Source of the DNA: Streptomyces katrae
Lineage (GTDB): Bacteria > Actinomycetota > Actinomycetes > Streptomycetales > Streptomycetaceae
NCBI RefSeq assembly: GCF_000717655.1
Contig: NZ_JNZY01000010.1
Coordinates: 496,001 to 560,000 of the forward strand
Length of the DNA stretch: 64,000 nt
Reading direction: 5' to 3'
Both the position numbers and the translations under genes were made by a program. Each line of letters starts with the position of its first letter. The first letter of the stretch is position 1. Of the stretch, positions 17,690 to 26,840 are shown one piece after another. The notes under the pieces were generated by a model that saw only the letters and a program-made list of their open reading frames with translations, was not told the origin of the DNA and did no database searches.

Positions 17690-18168
17690 TCCGTGGCGGC
17701 CGCGTGATCAGCCGCCCAGACGAGTCCGGCATGACAGTCCTCCACGGGTTGGAGGTACTGCGCCTGCGGCGCCGGCCGGTACTCGACGGATGTGACCGCG
17801 GGCCGCATCGGCAGCACCCATTCGCGCAGCAGCCGCGGAAGGACGGACCATGCATTGCCCGTGATCATTCCGCCGCCGTGCATGGAGTACAGGAGCGGCA
17901 GCGGCCCGTTGGTCCCGGCGGGCCGGCCCCTGACGAGCGTGACCTCCCTCCCGGCCCCGGGCCCCGGCGCCCGCAGCTCCTCCACCTCGAAGCGGCCGCC
18001 GGACCGGAGCTCGCGAACCGTCGGCCTGGGCCGTACCGCCGCATCACGCTCCTGCCTGGCCGCAAGGCCCTCAAGGGTGACCGGCTGCTTCGCCCCCTCA
18101 CCCCCGGCGGCCAGCGCGGCACCCGGCTCCGGGTCGAAGGGAGGCGCGTGCCGAGCCGTTGAGCCAGG
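17690..18168 (-). pseudogene. 3'-truncated alpha/beta-hydrolase-3 esterase remnant
   Basis: Read on the minus strand, this stretch encodes the N-terminal half of an acetyl-esterase/lipase-type hydrolase. Segments ARHAPPFDPE, RFEVEELRAPG, the oxyanion motif SMHGGG, SVEYRPAP and DCHAGLVWAADHAA follow in the family order. The reading then runs into the end of the trypsin-hydrolase gene, so the GDSAGG nucleophile, Asp and His are all missing. No convincing start codon precedes the conserved part. It is a dead fragment, and the break next to the effector gene suggests that a rearrangement or insertion of the effector locus removed the rest. Confidence 0.65.
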
Positions 18169-18263
18169 ACCTTGCTGCCACGGCACTCCACCGACACCCA
18201 CGCAGGGACCTCCCCTCGGATCCGGGATGCCTCGCGGCATCCCGACCGGGACGGCTTGCCGGG

Positions 18264-18812
18264 TCACATCCCCGTCGCGCCGTCGATCCCTTCGCGGAGG
18301 AGGTCCGCATGACCGTTGTGCCGGGCGTACTCCGTGATCATGTCGACCATGATCCTGCGCAGCGAGATCGGCTCGCCGGTCCTCTTGCGGATCCCCGTTT
18401 CGTCCAGCGAGGCTGCGGCGGCAGTGATCTGCCGGGATCGTTCGCATTCCGCCCGCCACACTGCGAAGGCCTCCTCGACGTCACCGTCCAGGCTCTCGAA
18501 GTCCTGGTCGGGGTCGTCGTCGGAGTAGTAGAGCAGCGGGACGTCCTCCTGGGCGAACTGGATACGGAACCACCAGCGCTCGACGCCGGACAGGTGCCGG
18601 ACCAGTCCGTGCAGGGAGAGCGCGGACGCCGCCACGGCCTTCTCGGACAGCTGCTCCGGGGACAGGCCGGCGCACTTGAGCTCGAAGGTGGCCCGCTGCC
18701 AGTCCAGGACCGCGCCCAGCGTTTCCCGTTCGCCGCCCACGTCAGGCGGAGCCGCGCGGGTGTCGCCGTTCCACCGGGGTGAGTAGTGCTGGGGCGCGGG
18801 TGCATCGGTCAT
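18264..18812 (-). CDS. DinB-fold (DUF664-type) metal-binding protein
   Basis: A 182-residue protein of the DinB/DUF664 family, four-helix bundles that bind a metal and in actinobacteria often use mycothiol or act as unknown thiol-dependent enzymes. Motifs seen are LDWQRATFELKCAGLSPEQL, SLHGLVRHLSGVERWWF with a candidate metal-binding His, and MITEYARHNGHADLLRE with two further His residues, which together give the usual three-His site. Length is typical. The gene lies 15 bases downstream of the NlpC/P60 gene on the same strand and may be transcribed with it. Confidence 0.85.
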   Translation of the reverse strand: MTDAPAPQHYSPRWNGDTRAAPPDVGGERETLGAVLDWQRATFELKCAGLSPEQLSEKAVAASALSLHGLVRHLSGVERWWFRIQFAQEDVPLLYYSDDDPDQDFESLDGDVEEAFAVWRAECERSRQITAAAASLDETGIRKRTGEPISLRRIMVDMITEYARHNGHADLLREGIDGATGM

Positions 18813-18827
18813 CGCTCTGCCTCCTGC

Positions 18828-19319
18828 TCAGGTGGCACGCGTGTAGCGGACGTTGCCGCTCCAGATGCGCTCGAGCCGGACGCGCGTGCCCGGCCGCGGG
18901 GCGTGCCAGATCTTGTCGTGACCGGCGTAGATTCCCACATGTCCTATGGTCGCGCCTGCGGGGAAGAAGACGAGATCGCCCGGCACGCGCTGAACGCGTG
19001 GGATGTGGCGCGTACCTTCGTATTGTTCGTCGGCCGTACGGGGAAGCTTCCGGCCGGCCTTTCTAAAGGCGTAGAGGGTGAGGCCCGAGCAATCGAATTC
19101 CCTCGGCCCCGTCGCCCCGTAGACGTACGGTGCGCCCCGCTTGGAGGCGGCGATTTCGACGGCCTTGGCGCCGTACGGTGAGGCCGCCTCGGCTCGGGCG
19201 GCGGGTCCGGTGAAGCTGGCCAGCGAGATTATGAGGAAGAACGTGAACCCCGCGGCGATGCGGCGGTTCGTCAAGTGGCCGTTTGCAGGTTTTCGGTTGT
19301 CCGTCCTGGTGCAGCTCAA
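18828..19319 (-). CDS. Secreted NlpC/P60 (C40) cell-wall endopeptidase
   Basis: A 163-residue secreted peptidase. A signal peptide (FTFFLIISLASFTGPAARAEA) is followed directly by a single NlpC/P60 domain with catalytic Cys in FDCSGL, His in IGHVGIY and the third polar residue in WHAPRPG. Such enzymes cut peptide cross-bridges in peptidoglycan. There is no extra wall-binding domain. The start is TTG 19319 with GGAGG seven bases upstream; no ATG or GTG fits. I looked for a c-di-AMP (ydaO-type) leader, common before such genes in Streptomyces, and did not see its conserved blocks. Confidence 0.88.
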   Translation of the reverse strand: MSCTRTDNRKPANGHLTNRRIAAGFTFFLIISLASFTGPAARAEAASPYGAKAVEIAASKRGAPYVYGATGPREFDCSGLTLYAFRKAGRKLPRTADEQYEGTRHIPRVQRVPGDLVFFPAGATIGHVGIYAGHDKIWHAPRPGTRVRLERIWSGNVRYTRAT

Positions 19320-19750
19320 TCGGATACCTCCGCATTGCTTTGCTGAAACAATCCCGGGTGGGGTTCTGCGTCGGTGTCATGCGTAGTGGCTCTCGATGGC
19401 GGACCAGTTTTCTCCGACGGACCGGAAGTTGCGACCACCGGACACGACTTCAAGTATCTCAGTTGGGTAAAATCGTCCGATTTCATAGTAATGAATGATA
19501 TTCCGGACAAACGCCCGGAGGGGTGATCCGCCGGCTCGCTGCGGGGAGGCGTTACCCATCGATCACCAGGGGCGTTGCCCTCACACAGTGATCTTTTCGA
19601 ACCCTCCTGGTGCGCAGCCGGCACGGTGACGAGCCGGCGGGACGCGAAGCCTGCCGCGTAAATGGTCAGCGCCAAATCCGGAGACGGCGGATGATGCGCA
19701 GGGTCGGGGGGCCGCTGTGAGCCCCGTCGACCCGTCCGAGGGGAACTGTC
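19320..19750. other. AT-richer intergenic region with a possible small ORF
   Basis: 431 bases between the NlpC/P60 start and the carboxylesterase start. The segment 19440-19510 is markedly AT-rich for this genome and probably holds the NlpC/P60 promoter. An open frame on the minus strand lies inside (listed separately). I see no riboswitch consensus, tRNA or strong terminator. Confidence 0.4.
19377..19559 (-). CDS. Possible small protein upstream of NlpC/P60
   Basis: A 60-codon ATG frame whose second half (RNIIHYYEIGRFYPTEILEV, then a short polar C-terminus with FRSVGENWSAIESHY) reads like a folded protein rather than random GC-rich sequence. It ends 57 bases before the NlpC/P60 start. No good ribosome site is visible and the base composition differs from its neighbours. 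It could be a real small gene, a leader peptide, or a remnant of transferred DNA. I do not recognise it. Confidence 0.3.
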   Translation of the reverse strand: MGNASPQRAGGSPLRAFVRNIIHYYEIGRFYPTEILEVVSGGRNFRSVGENWSAIESHYA

Positions 19751-21295
19751 ATGACCGCTGCCGCGTACGAATCCTCCGAGTCCGGGCCCGGGCCCGAAGT
19801 CCGCGCGGCCGCCGGCGCGCTGCGCGGGACCCGGGAAGCGGGCGTGGCGGTCTTCCGCGGCATCCCGTACGCCGCGCCCCCGGTCGGCGCGCTGCGCTTC
19901 GCCGCGCCGCGGCGGGCGGAGGGCTGGAGCGGGGTGCGGGAGGCGGTTGCGTACGGTCCGCCACCCCCGCAGGCCGGTGTGTTCGGCATGGACGCGCTGG
20001 CACAGGACACGGCGGGCGACGACTGGCTCACGGTCAACGTCTGGTCGCCCGACCCCGGCCCGGACGCCGGGCTCCCGGTGATGGTGTGGATCCACGGCGG
20101 TGCCTACGTGATCGGCATGTCCGGCCTCCCCGAGTACGACGGCGGCCGGCTCGCGCGGGACGGCGGCGTCGTCGTGGTGACGTTCAACTACCGCGTGGGC
20201 ATCGAAGGTTTCGCGCAGATCGAGGGGGCTCCCGCGAACCGGGGGCTGCTCGACCAGGTCGCCGCTCTCGAGTGGGTGCGCGACAACATCCGCGCGTTCG
20301 GCGGCGACCCGGAGCGGGTCACGGTCTTCGGTCAGTCGGCGGGCGGCGGTTCGGTTGCCGCGCTGCTGGCGACGGACCGTGCCACGGGGCTCTTCCGCCG
20401 GGCCGTTGCACAGAGCGCGCAGGGCACGTACTTTTCGCGCGAGCTCGCCGCGGACATCACCGCCGCCTGCGCCGCCGAGCTGGGGCTGCGGTCCACGGTG
20501 GCCGACCTGTCCGGTGTTGCTCCGCACCGGCTGTCCACCGCCGGTGATGCGGTCAGCGCCAAGATGGACCGGTGGGCGGACCGCTGGGGGCCGGCCGCGC
20601 ACAGGTCGATCCCCTTCTCACCCGTCGTCGACGGTGACGTCCTGACCGTCACCCCGTGGCAGGCCCTGACCGACGGTGCCGGCCGGGATGTCGAACTCCT
20701 CGTCGGCCACACCCGCGAGGAGCAGCGCCTGTTCACCGCCCTCGACGGCCTGCTGGGCCAGGTGACCGAGGAGCAGGCGGCGAGCGCCCTCCGCCTCTTC
20801 GCCCCGGGCCCGGACGGCGAGCGCCGCTACCGCGACGCCTTCCCGACGGCGGGCCCGGACGAGCTGTACGAGCTGGTCCATTCGGACTGGCTGTTCCGCA
20901 TGCCGACGCTGCACCTCGCCGAGGCCCAGACGGCAGCCGGCGGCCGGGCACACGTCTACGAGCTGACCTGGCCCGCCCCCGGCATGGGCGGCGCGTTCGG
21001 CGCCTGCCACGGCCTCGACGTACCGCTCGTCTTCGGCAACCTGGACCGCGGTCAGCCGGCCATGCTGATCGGCGAGGCGCCGTCCCCGGAGGCGGAGGCC
21101 CTGTCCGCCCGCATGCGCGCCGCATGGACCTCGTTCGCCGCCCACGGCGATCCCGGGTGGCCCGCGTACGACACCGGTCGACGCCTTGCCCGGCTGTTCG
21201 ACACCCGACCGGCCGTCACCGCCTACCCGGAGGATGCCTCCCGGCTCATCTGGCAGCACCACACCCTCCCCGTGCTGCCGCTGATCGACGGGTAG
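19751..21295 (+). CDS. Type-B carboxylesterase family protein
   Basis: A 514-residue alpha/beta hydrolase of the carboxylesterase/cholinesterase family. Visible landmarks are FRGIPYAAPPVG near residue 38, the oxyanion segment WIHGGAYVIG, FNYRVG, the nucleophile elbow FGQSAGGGS, and late in the chain ACHGLDVPLVFGNL with the His. There is no signal peptide, so it acts in the cytoplasm on ester substrates. ATG 19751 follows GAGGGGAA. The next gene starts 19 bases after its stop and is probably co-transcribed. Confidence 0.9.
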   Translation: MTAAAYESSESGPGPEVRAAAGALRGTREAGVAVFRGIPYAAPPVGALRFAAPRRAEGWSGVREAVAYGPPPPQAGVFGMDALAQDTAGDDWLTVNVWSPDPGPDAGLPVMVWIHGGAYVIGMSGLPEYDGGRLARDGGVVVVTFNYRVGIEGFAQIEGAPANRGLLDQVAALEWVRDNIRAFGGDPERVTVFGQSAGGGSVAALLATDRATGLFRRAVAQSAQGTYFSRELAADITAACAAELGLRSTVADLSGVAPHRLSTAGDAVSAKMDRWADRWGPAAHRSIPFSPVVDGDVLTVTPWQALTDGAGRDVELLVGHTREEQRLFTALDGLLGQVTEEQAASALRLFAPGPDGERRYRDAFPTAGPDELYELVHSDWLFRMPTLHLAEAQTAAGGRAHVYELTWPAPGMGGAFGACHGLDVPLVFGNLDRGQPAMLIGEAPSPEAEALSARMRAAWTSFAAHGDPGWPAYDTGRRLARLFDTRPAVTAYPEDASRLIWQHHTLPVLPLIDG

Positions 21296-21314
21296 CGTCC
21301 GACGGAGGTGCGGC

Positions 21315-22007
21315 TTGTCCGGCATTCCGGCTCCGCACTACCGTGCCGGTGTGGATCTCTTCTCACGCTCGTGGACGGCGTTGCGCGCGGCGGTCGCCGC
21401 GCTCCCGGACACGGCCTTCGAGCAGCCTTCCGGCTGCACCGGCTGGCTCGTACGGGACCTGGTGTGCCACCTGATCATCGACGCCCAGGACGTCCTGATC
21501 ACCCTCGCCACCCCCGCCGAAGCGGAACCGACCGTCGACGCGGTGACCTACTGGAACGTCGAGGACCGGCCGCCGACCGGCGAGGACCCGCTCGGCGCGC
21601 TGATCGTCCGGTTGGCCGCCGCGTACGAGGAACCGCGCCTGCTCACGTTCCACCTCGACGACGTCGGCTCCGCCGCCGGACGCGCCGCGGAACTCGCCGA
21701 CCCCGGCGCACGGGTGAGCACCCGCGGCGAGGTACTCACCGTGGGCGACTACCTCACCGCGTACGTCCTGGAATGGACGCTGCACCACCTCGACCTGATC
21801 GCGCACCTCCCGGACGCGGCGGAACCGCCCCCGGAGGGGCCGGCCCGGTCCCGCGCGATGCTGGAGGAGATCGCCGGCGCCCCCTTCCCCGCGTCGTTCA
21901 CCGACAAGGACGCCCTCCTGATCGGCACCGGCCGCCGGGCCCCGACCGAAGCGGAGCGGGCCGAACTCGGCGAGGCGGCCGCGAAACTGCCGCTCTTCCT
22001 CGGCTGA
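21315..22007 (+). CDS. Maleylpyruvate-isomerase-like (mycothiol/DinB-fold) protein
   Basis: A 230-residue protein of the actinobacterial maleylpyruvate isomerase N-terminal/TIGR03083-like group. Conserved pieces are SGCTGWLVRDLVCHLIIDAQD and YVLEWTLHHLDLIAHL, which carry the metal-binding His residues. The family includes mycothiol-dependent isomerases and many uncharacterised proteins. The start is TTG 21315 with GGAGG six bases upstream; GTG 21351 is a possible internal start. The stop lies in the first unit of a short tandem repeat that separates it from the converging giant gene. Confidence 0.75.
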   Translation: MSGIPAPHYRAGVDLFSRSWTALRAAVAALPDTAFEQPSGCTGWLVRDLVCHLIIDAQDVLITLATPAEAEPTVDAVTYWNVEDRPPTGEDPLGALIVRLAAAYEEPRLLTFHLDDVGSAAGRAAELADPGARVSTRGEVLTVGDYLTAYVLEWTLHHLDLIAHLPDAAEPPPEGPARSRAMLEEIAGAPFPASFTDKDALLIGTGRRAPTEAERAELGEAAAKLPLFLG

Positions 22008-22061
22008 CCCGCCCCGGACCGGCTGACCCGCCGCCCGGACCGGCTGACCCGCCCCGGAGCC
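22002..22061. repeat. Three-copy tandem repeat between convergent genes
   Basis: Units of 19-21 bases beginning GGCTGACCCGCC occur three times in a row at 22002, 22021 and 22042. The first contains the TGA stop of the upstream plus-strand gene. The repeat ends 15 bases before the stop of the minus-strand gene. It looks like slippage-generated duplication of a gene end. Confidence 0.75.
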
Positions 22062-22076
22062 GGCGGCCGCCGGGCC

Positions 22077-25000
22077 TCAGCAGGCTTCCTCGCCGCCTCC
22101 CCGGCCGCCGCAGACCCGCTCCCAGGCCGCCGCGAACATCTCGTGCAGCGGTGCCGTCGGCAGGACGCGCCCGAACGGGCTGTGGATCTGGTTGCGCCAC
22201 AGCGGGCGTACCCCGTACGCCGCCAGCTTCACGGTCTCCAAAGGCAGGTGCGGGGCCTTCAGTTCGGTCCACTCCCCGGGAAGGAACAGGGTCCGGCCCG
22301 CCCGGGCCCGCTTGGCCTCCACCACCGCGCCCGTGCCGAGCAGTTCCGTCCTGGCCTGCGCATGCTGCCTGGCCGACCAGCCGTTCCACCGCCGTACGTT
22401 CCGGTCGGTGGGGGCGGCCAGCGTCGCCAGCTGGAGGTACAGTGCCGCCGCGTCCGGGCCGACGCCCAGCTGCTGCGCCGCCCGTGTGACCAGCTCCGGG
22501 CAGGACTGCCGCGGATCCGCCTCGTACGCCCCGGCCGGGACCGCTCCCGATCGGGCCCGGCGCATCATCCGCTCCAGCCCGCCGCCGGTCAGCAGCGGCG
22601 CCACCCGGTCCAGCTCCTCGGCCAGGTCGGTGACCTCCCGGACCCGCTGCCACACCTCCGGGCCGGCCACCGCCGCGGGCCGCAGGAAGGAGGCGCCGCC
22701 GGGCGCGCAGACCACCAGCGGCCCGGAGTCGTACGCGGTCACCGGAACCGGCCCCTCCTCCTTGCGGGCGTCCATCGCCACCGGCAGCTGCCCGGGCCCG
22801 AACCGCTCCGCGATCCGCGCCGAGGTGTCCTGGACCCGGCCACCGGGCAGCGCCAGCAGCAGTTCCGGCCGGTCCAGTTCGGCGCGCAGCCGCTCGTACA
22901 GGGCCATCGCGCCGGCCACCGCCGGGTCGCCGACGGGCCGGTCCGTCCACGCCCACACCAGCGCGCTCGCGATCTGCCGGTGCGAGAGGCCCACCGGGGT
23001 GCGGGAGGGCAACTCAGGCCCGGCCGGCGGCACGGCCCGGACCTCGACCCCGATGCCGTAGGGGGTGGCCGCCAGCTCCCAGCCGGTGGCCTCCACGGTC
23101 GCGTCCGCGGCCGCCCCGTATCCGCCGGCCAGCCGCCGGGCCCACACCTCGGGGAGTTCGAGCTCGGCCTCTAGGGCGTCGGCGGCCTCGTCGTGCACGG
23201 CCGGCTGTGCCCCGATGAGCTCCCGCCACACCTCGGCCATCCGCTCCACGGCCGCCTCGACCCCGCCGGGCCGCCACAGCTGCGCCGGATCCTCCGGCAG
23301 GGCCGCCGCCAGGACGGCCCGCCGGCCCGCACCGCCGAGCCGTGCGCGCAGCCGGTCGTAGGACTCGGCCGTCATCGGCGTTGCCCTGTACGGGGCCTTG
23401 CGCACCAGGGCGCGGTCCTCGTCGCGGTCGGGCCTGCCGATCAGACCCGACACCACCAGCCGTGCCACCGACCGTCGTACGCCCGTCAGTTCGGCGAAGC
23501 GCGCGGCCGCCGACTCCGGGAGCGGGACCGGCCCGTGCGCCTCGACCGCCGCGACCAGGGCTCGCAGCCGGGCGGCGTCGTCCCGCTCCACGCGGACGCA
23601 GCGCGCCTGCGGCACCGCCGTCGGCACCGGGTCGCCCGCCGGATCCTCTGCGGCGGCCGCCACGAACCAGCACTCCGACCCGCCGGCGCGCACCGCGCAG
23701 GACGCCACCGCGATCCCGCCCGCCCGCAGCCCGTTCAGGAGCTCGGCGGACGCGCGGCCCACCCACCACCGGGTGCCCGCCCGGGCGAACGGCTGGCCGG
23801 CCCAGGTCTCCAGCAGTGCGACCAGGGCGGCCCGGGCCCCGTCCGGGGTCGGTGCCACGGCCGCCCGCCAGGCGGCGGCGTCGATGGCGCCCATCAGCTG
23901 CGACCAGTCGTGCGGCGGTGCCGGCGGCGAGAGCCGGCGCACCTCCTCCGCGAGGGTCCCCGCCAAGCAGGCGCCGTCGGAGGCCAACGCGGTCAGTGTC
24001 GCCGCCAAGGGCACGGCCGGGCTCCGCCGCCACGGGTCCCGCTCGCCGCCCGAGACCAGCCCGAACAGCGCGGGCAGCAGCTCGGTGTCCGGCACGGACC
24101 GGCCCGGCAGGGCGGGCGGCGCCTCGGCGAGCAGGCAGACCCGCCGGTGCAGGGCGAGCCTGCGTTCCTCCACCCGGGCGGCCCGGGCAGCCACCGCCGC
24201 CACCGCCTCGATCAGCACCGGGTCGGTGACCTCGGGCAACTCCCGGGCCACGGCGGCCCGCAGCACCTCCGCGCCGGAACGCGCGGCCGCCAGCAGGGCA
24301 TCCGCCGTCTCCCGGCCCATGGCCCGCAGCGCCCGGGAACCGGCGGCGTCCCGGGTCCGCAGCAGGTACCAGAACGCGGGCGGCAGGGCCACACCGCCGG
24401 AGGCGGTGGCGCGCCGGACCGGCTTCACCCGCGGATGCCGGGGCGAGTGGTGCCCGTCCAGCTCCCACAGCAGGGCGCCGTCGGCGGTGTACGCGCGCAC
24501 CCCCGTCCGCGTCTCCGCCTCGGCGAGGACCACGTCCTCCACCGCGCCCTCCGGCGGCGCCCACAGGGCCCACGGCTCCTGCCCCGGCCGGTCGATGTCG
24601 AAGCGGGCCGTGCGCCCGTCCACGCTCTCCAGCAGGAAGTGGTCGGGCGCGTGATCGCGGTGCCGGGTGCGGAAGAGCACCCGGGTCCCGACCAGCCCGT
24701 CCCGGCTGCCGAGCGGGGAGGCGGCCAGACCGGCGGGCAGCGGTGCCAGCTGGAGGGCTTCCGTGGCCAGGGCCATGCCCACCTCGGACGGCTCCGCGCG
24801 CGGATCGGTGCTCGCGGGACGGCCCGGGAAGTCCGGCAGCGCGACCGCGCCCTGCGGCTCCCCGGTGACCGGGTCCACGGACTCCCAAGGCCGGCGCCCG
24901 AACACGCCGTTGGTCCAGATCCGCGAGCCGTCGCCGAGCTGCAGTTCGTCCCGGTCGATGCCCTCCGTGCCGCCCGGGCGCAGTACCCGCCGGCCGCCGT

Positions 25001-26840
25001 GCCGCCCGCCTCCGTCGGCCGTCTCGAACTGGAAGCCGTACGCGCCGTCCAGGCTTCCGCCGAACGGCACCAGACCGCCCGACTCTTCCGGGGTGAACGG
25101 CTCGTTGGGGCGGTCGGCCCACACGGCGGTGTCGCAGCAGTAGGGGCTCGGCTTGAGCGTCCAACTCACCAGGAAGGAGCCGCCCACGTAGTGGACCGCG
25201 TACATGGTCGAGTCGGCGGGCACCGTGAACCTGCACGATCCCCGCACCCCGTCCGGGTCGACGGCGACCGCCCGGTCCCGTCCGAACACCGTCAGCACCG
25301 GCCAGGTGGTGGTCACCCCGGCCACCCCCGGGAGCACCCCGTCCGCTTCCCCGGCCCCGGCACCCGCAGCGAACTCCGCGTACACCGACTCCAGGGCCGG
25401 CCAGGCCAGTTCCTCCGGCAGCCCGGCCGCGAGCGAGCGCCGCAGGGCCCCCACCGCTCCCGCTTCGGCCAGGGCGTCGCAGATCCCGCCGAGCGCCGAT
25501 ACCGTCGGCCGGTCCAGCAGCGTCTCCAGCTCGGCCACGGCCTCCTCGGCACCGGCCATGCCGCCGCCCGCGACGGTGTCGACGAGCTTGCCCACGCGCC
25601 CCGCGACCTCGTGGGCGATGCCCTCGTTGCCCGGCAGCAGCGTGACCGCCGACCCGGCCCGGCGCCGCTGCTCCGGCGCAGACCGCGGCAGCAGGCCCGC
25701 GTGTACGGTCCCTTCCAGACGCGGGCCGAACACCGGGTCGGCGGCGAGGGCGCACAGGTCCCGCCGGGACCGCCCGGCCCAGAAGCGCATCCGCATCTCC
25801 GGGCCCGGGTCGGCGACCGTCACCCCGGCCGCCAGGCAGGCGTCCAACACGTCCGCGTCGAAGCCCTGGTGGTGGTGCCGGGTGGTGTGCACCGTCACTG
25901 CACTGCCCTCCGACCGCAGTCGCGGTCCCAACCGGCCCACCAGGTCGAGGAATTCCACCGGCAGCTGCTGACGCGCGACCCCGCCGCCGGACTGGGCCGC
26001 GTACTGGTACATGTGCACGAAGTGCCCCACCCAGCGGTGGAGTCCGCCCTCCGGTACCACCCGCCCGGCCGCCATGGCCTCGGCCGCGCCGCAGCCGATC
26101 AACACCCGCAGCCAGGCCCCGCCGTCGGTGACCCCGTCCGGGAAGACCTCGACCAGTCCGGCAGAGATCTCGTCCGTCGGCGGATGGGCGGCCAGGACCG
26201 GCCCCGCGGCGTCCAGCAGCGCCTCCGGCACGGACTTCTTCCGCGTGACCGACAGGATCGCGCCCACCATCCGCGCGATCTCCGCGTCCCCGTGCCCGGC
26301 AGCCCTGGCGGAGGCCCGCACCCGGCGCACCAGATCGGCCGGCAGGTCAGCCGCCGATCCCGCCCACGCGGTCAGGAACGCCTCGAGCGCCGTGTGCGCG
26401 GCGGCCGGCTCCAGCGTCTCGGCGAGGAACCGCTGATGGGACCCGAACTCCTTGGCCGGCATGGCCCCGCCCGCAGCGAACAGCAGGGCATTGGCCCTGC
26501 GGTATCCGGGATCCACCGGGAGCCCGTGCTGGGCCTCGGCCGCCCGGGCCGCAGCGTAGGCCCGCCCGCCGGGCCGGCTCCCGTAGCCGATCAGCCGGTG
26601 GCCCACGGTGTCCCAGAACCACGGAAGATGCGCCGGCGGCAGGCGCCGCGCCCGCGTCGCCATCGTGTCCACGAACCGACCGGGCTTGGTCCAGGACCGG
26701 CCGAGTTCGGTCCGCATGCCCTCCATCAGGTCGCGCGCGACCTCGACCGCGTCCGGGTCGTGCGCCGCGACCCAGTCGGCGTACGTGGTCGAAGCGTGCG
26801 GGCCGGTGGTGGGAAGCAGGGGCTCCAGCGAGACGATCAT
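22077..26840 (-). CDS. Giant uncharacterised protein (1587 residues)
   Basis: A 1587-residue protein that I do not recognise. No signal peptide or membrane helix is visible, so it should be cytoplasmic. The N-terminal ~550 residues look alpha-helical with many Ala/Leu/Arg repeats. The middle (~600-870) is beta-rich with short Gly/Asp turns such as IWTNGVFGRRPWE and TAVWADRPNEP, suggestive of a propeller-like or lectin-like fold. The C-terminal third is again helical and ends in a possible winged-helix stretch (EAKRARAGRTLFLPGEW). No Walker motif or catalytic triad is apparent. ATG 26840 was chosen by the family-like start MIVSLEPLL. Codon use is uniform throughout, so it is an intact, maintained gene. 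Confidence 0.85.
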   Translation of the reverse strand: MIVSLEPLLPTTGPHASTTYADWVAAHDPDAVEVARDLMEGMRTELGRSWTKPGRFVDTMATRARRLPPAHLPWFWDTVGHRLIGYGSRPGGRAYAAARAAEAQHGLPVDPGYRRANALLFAAGGAMPAKEFGSHQRFLAETLEPAAAHTALEAFLTAWAGSAADLPADLVRRVRASARAAGHGDAEIARMVGAILSVTRKKSVPEALLDAAGPVLAAHPPTDEISAGLVEVFPDGVTDGGAWLRVLIGCGAAEAMAAGRVVPEGGLHRWVGHFVHMYQYAAQSGGGVARQQLPVEFLDLVGRLGPRLRSEGSAVTVHTTRHHHQGFDADVLDACLAAGVTVADPGPEMRMRFWAGRSRRDLCALAADPVFGPRLEGTVHAGLLPRSAPEQRRRAGSAVTLLPGNEGIAHEVAGRVGKLVDTVAGGGMAGAEEAVAELETLLDRPTVSALGGICDALAEAGAVGALRRSLAAGLPEELAWPALESVYAEFAAGAGAGEADGVLPGVAGVTTTWPVLTVFGRDRAVAVDPDGVRGSCRFTVPADSTMYAVHYVGGSFLVSWTLKPSPYCCDTAVWADRPNEPFTPEESGGLVPFGGSLDGAYGFQFETADGGGRHGGRRVLRPGGTEGIDRDELQLGDGSRIWTNGVFGRRPWESVDPVTGEPQGAVALPDFPGRPASTDPRAEPSEVGMALATEALQLAPLPAGLAASPLGSRDGLVGTRVLFRTRHRDHAPDHFLLESVDGRTARFDIDRPGQEPWALWAPPEGAVEDVVLAEAETRTGVRAYTADGALLWELDGHHSPRHPRVKPVRRATASGGVALPPAFWYLLRTRDAAGSRALRAMGRETADALLAAARSGAEVLRAAVARELPEVTDPVLIEAVAAVAARAARVEERRLALHRRVCLLAEAPPALPGRSVPDTELLPALFGLVSGGERDPWRRSPAVPLAATLTALASDGACLAGTLAEEVRRLSPPAPPHDWSQLMGAIDAAAWRAAVAPTPDGARAALVALLETWAGQPFARAGTRWWVGRASAELLNGLRAGGIAVASCAVRAGGSECWFVAAAAEDPAGDPVPTAVPQARCVRVERDDAARLRALVAAVEAHGPVPLPESAAARFAELTGVRRSVARLVVSGLIGRPDRDEDRALVRKAPYRATPMTAESYDRLRARLGGAGRRAVLAAALPEDPAQLWRPGGVEAAVERMAEVWRELIGAQPAVHDEAADALEAELELPEVWARRLAGGYGAAADATVEATGWELAATPYGIGVEVRAVPPAGPELPSRTPVGLSHRQIASALVWAWTDRPVGDPAVAGAMALYERLRAELDRPELLLALPGGRVQDTSARIAERFGPGQLPVAMDARKEEGPVPVTAYDSGPLVVCAPGGASFLRPAAVAGPEVWQRVREVTDLAEELDRVAPLLTGGGLERMMRRARSGAVPAGAYEADPRQSCPELVTRAAQQLGVGPDAAALYLQLATLAAPTDRNVRRWNGWSARQHAQARTELLGTGAVVEAKRARAGRTLFLPGEWTELKAPHLPLETVKLAAYGVRPLWRNQIHSPFGRVLPTAPLHEMFAAAWERVCGGRGGGEEAC

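Noticed and set aside
19320..19620. c-di-AMP (ydaO-type) riboswitch before the NlpC/P60 gene
   Set aside because: Expected from related Streptomyces genes, but the conserved blocks of that riboswitch were not found on the minus strand.
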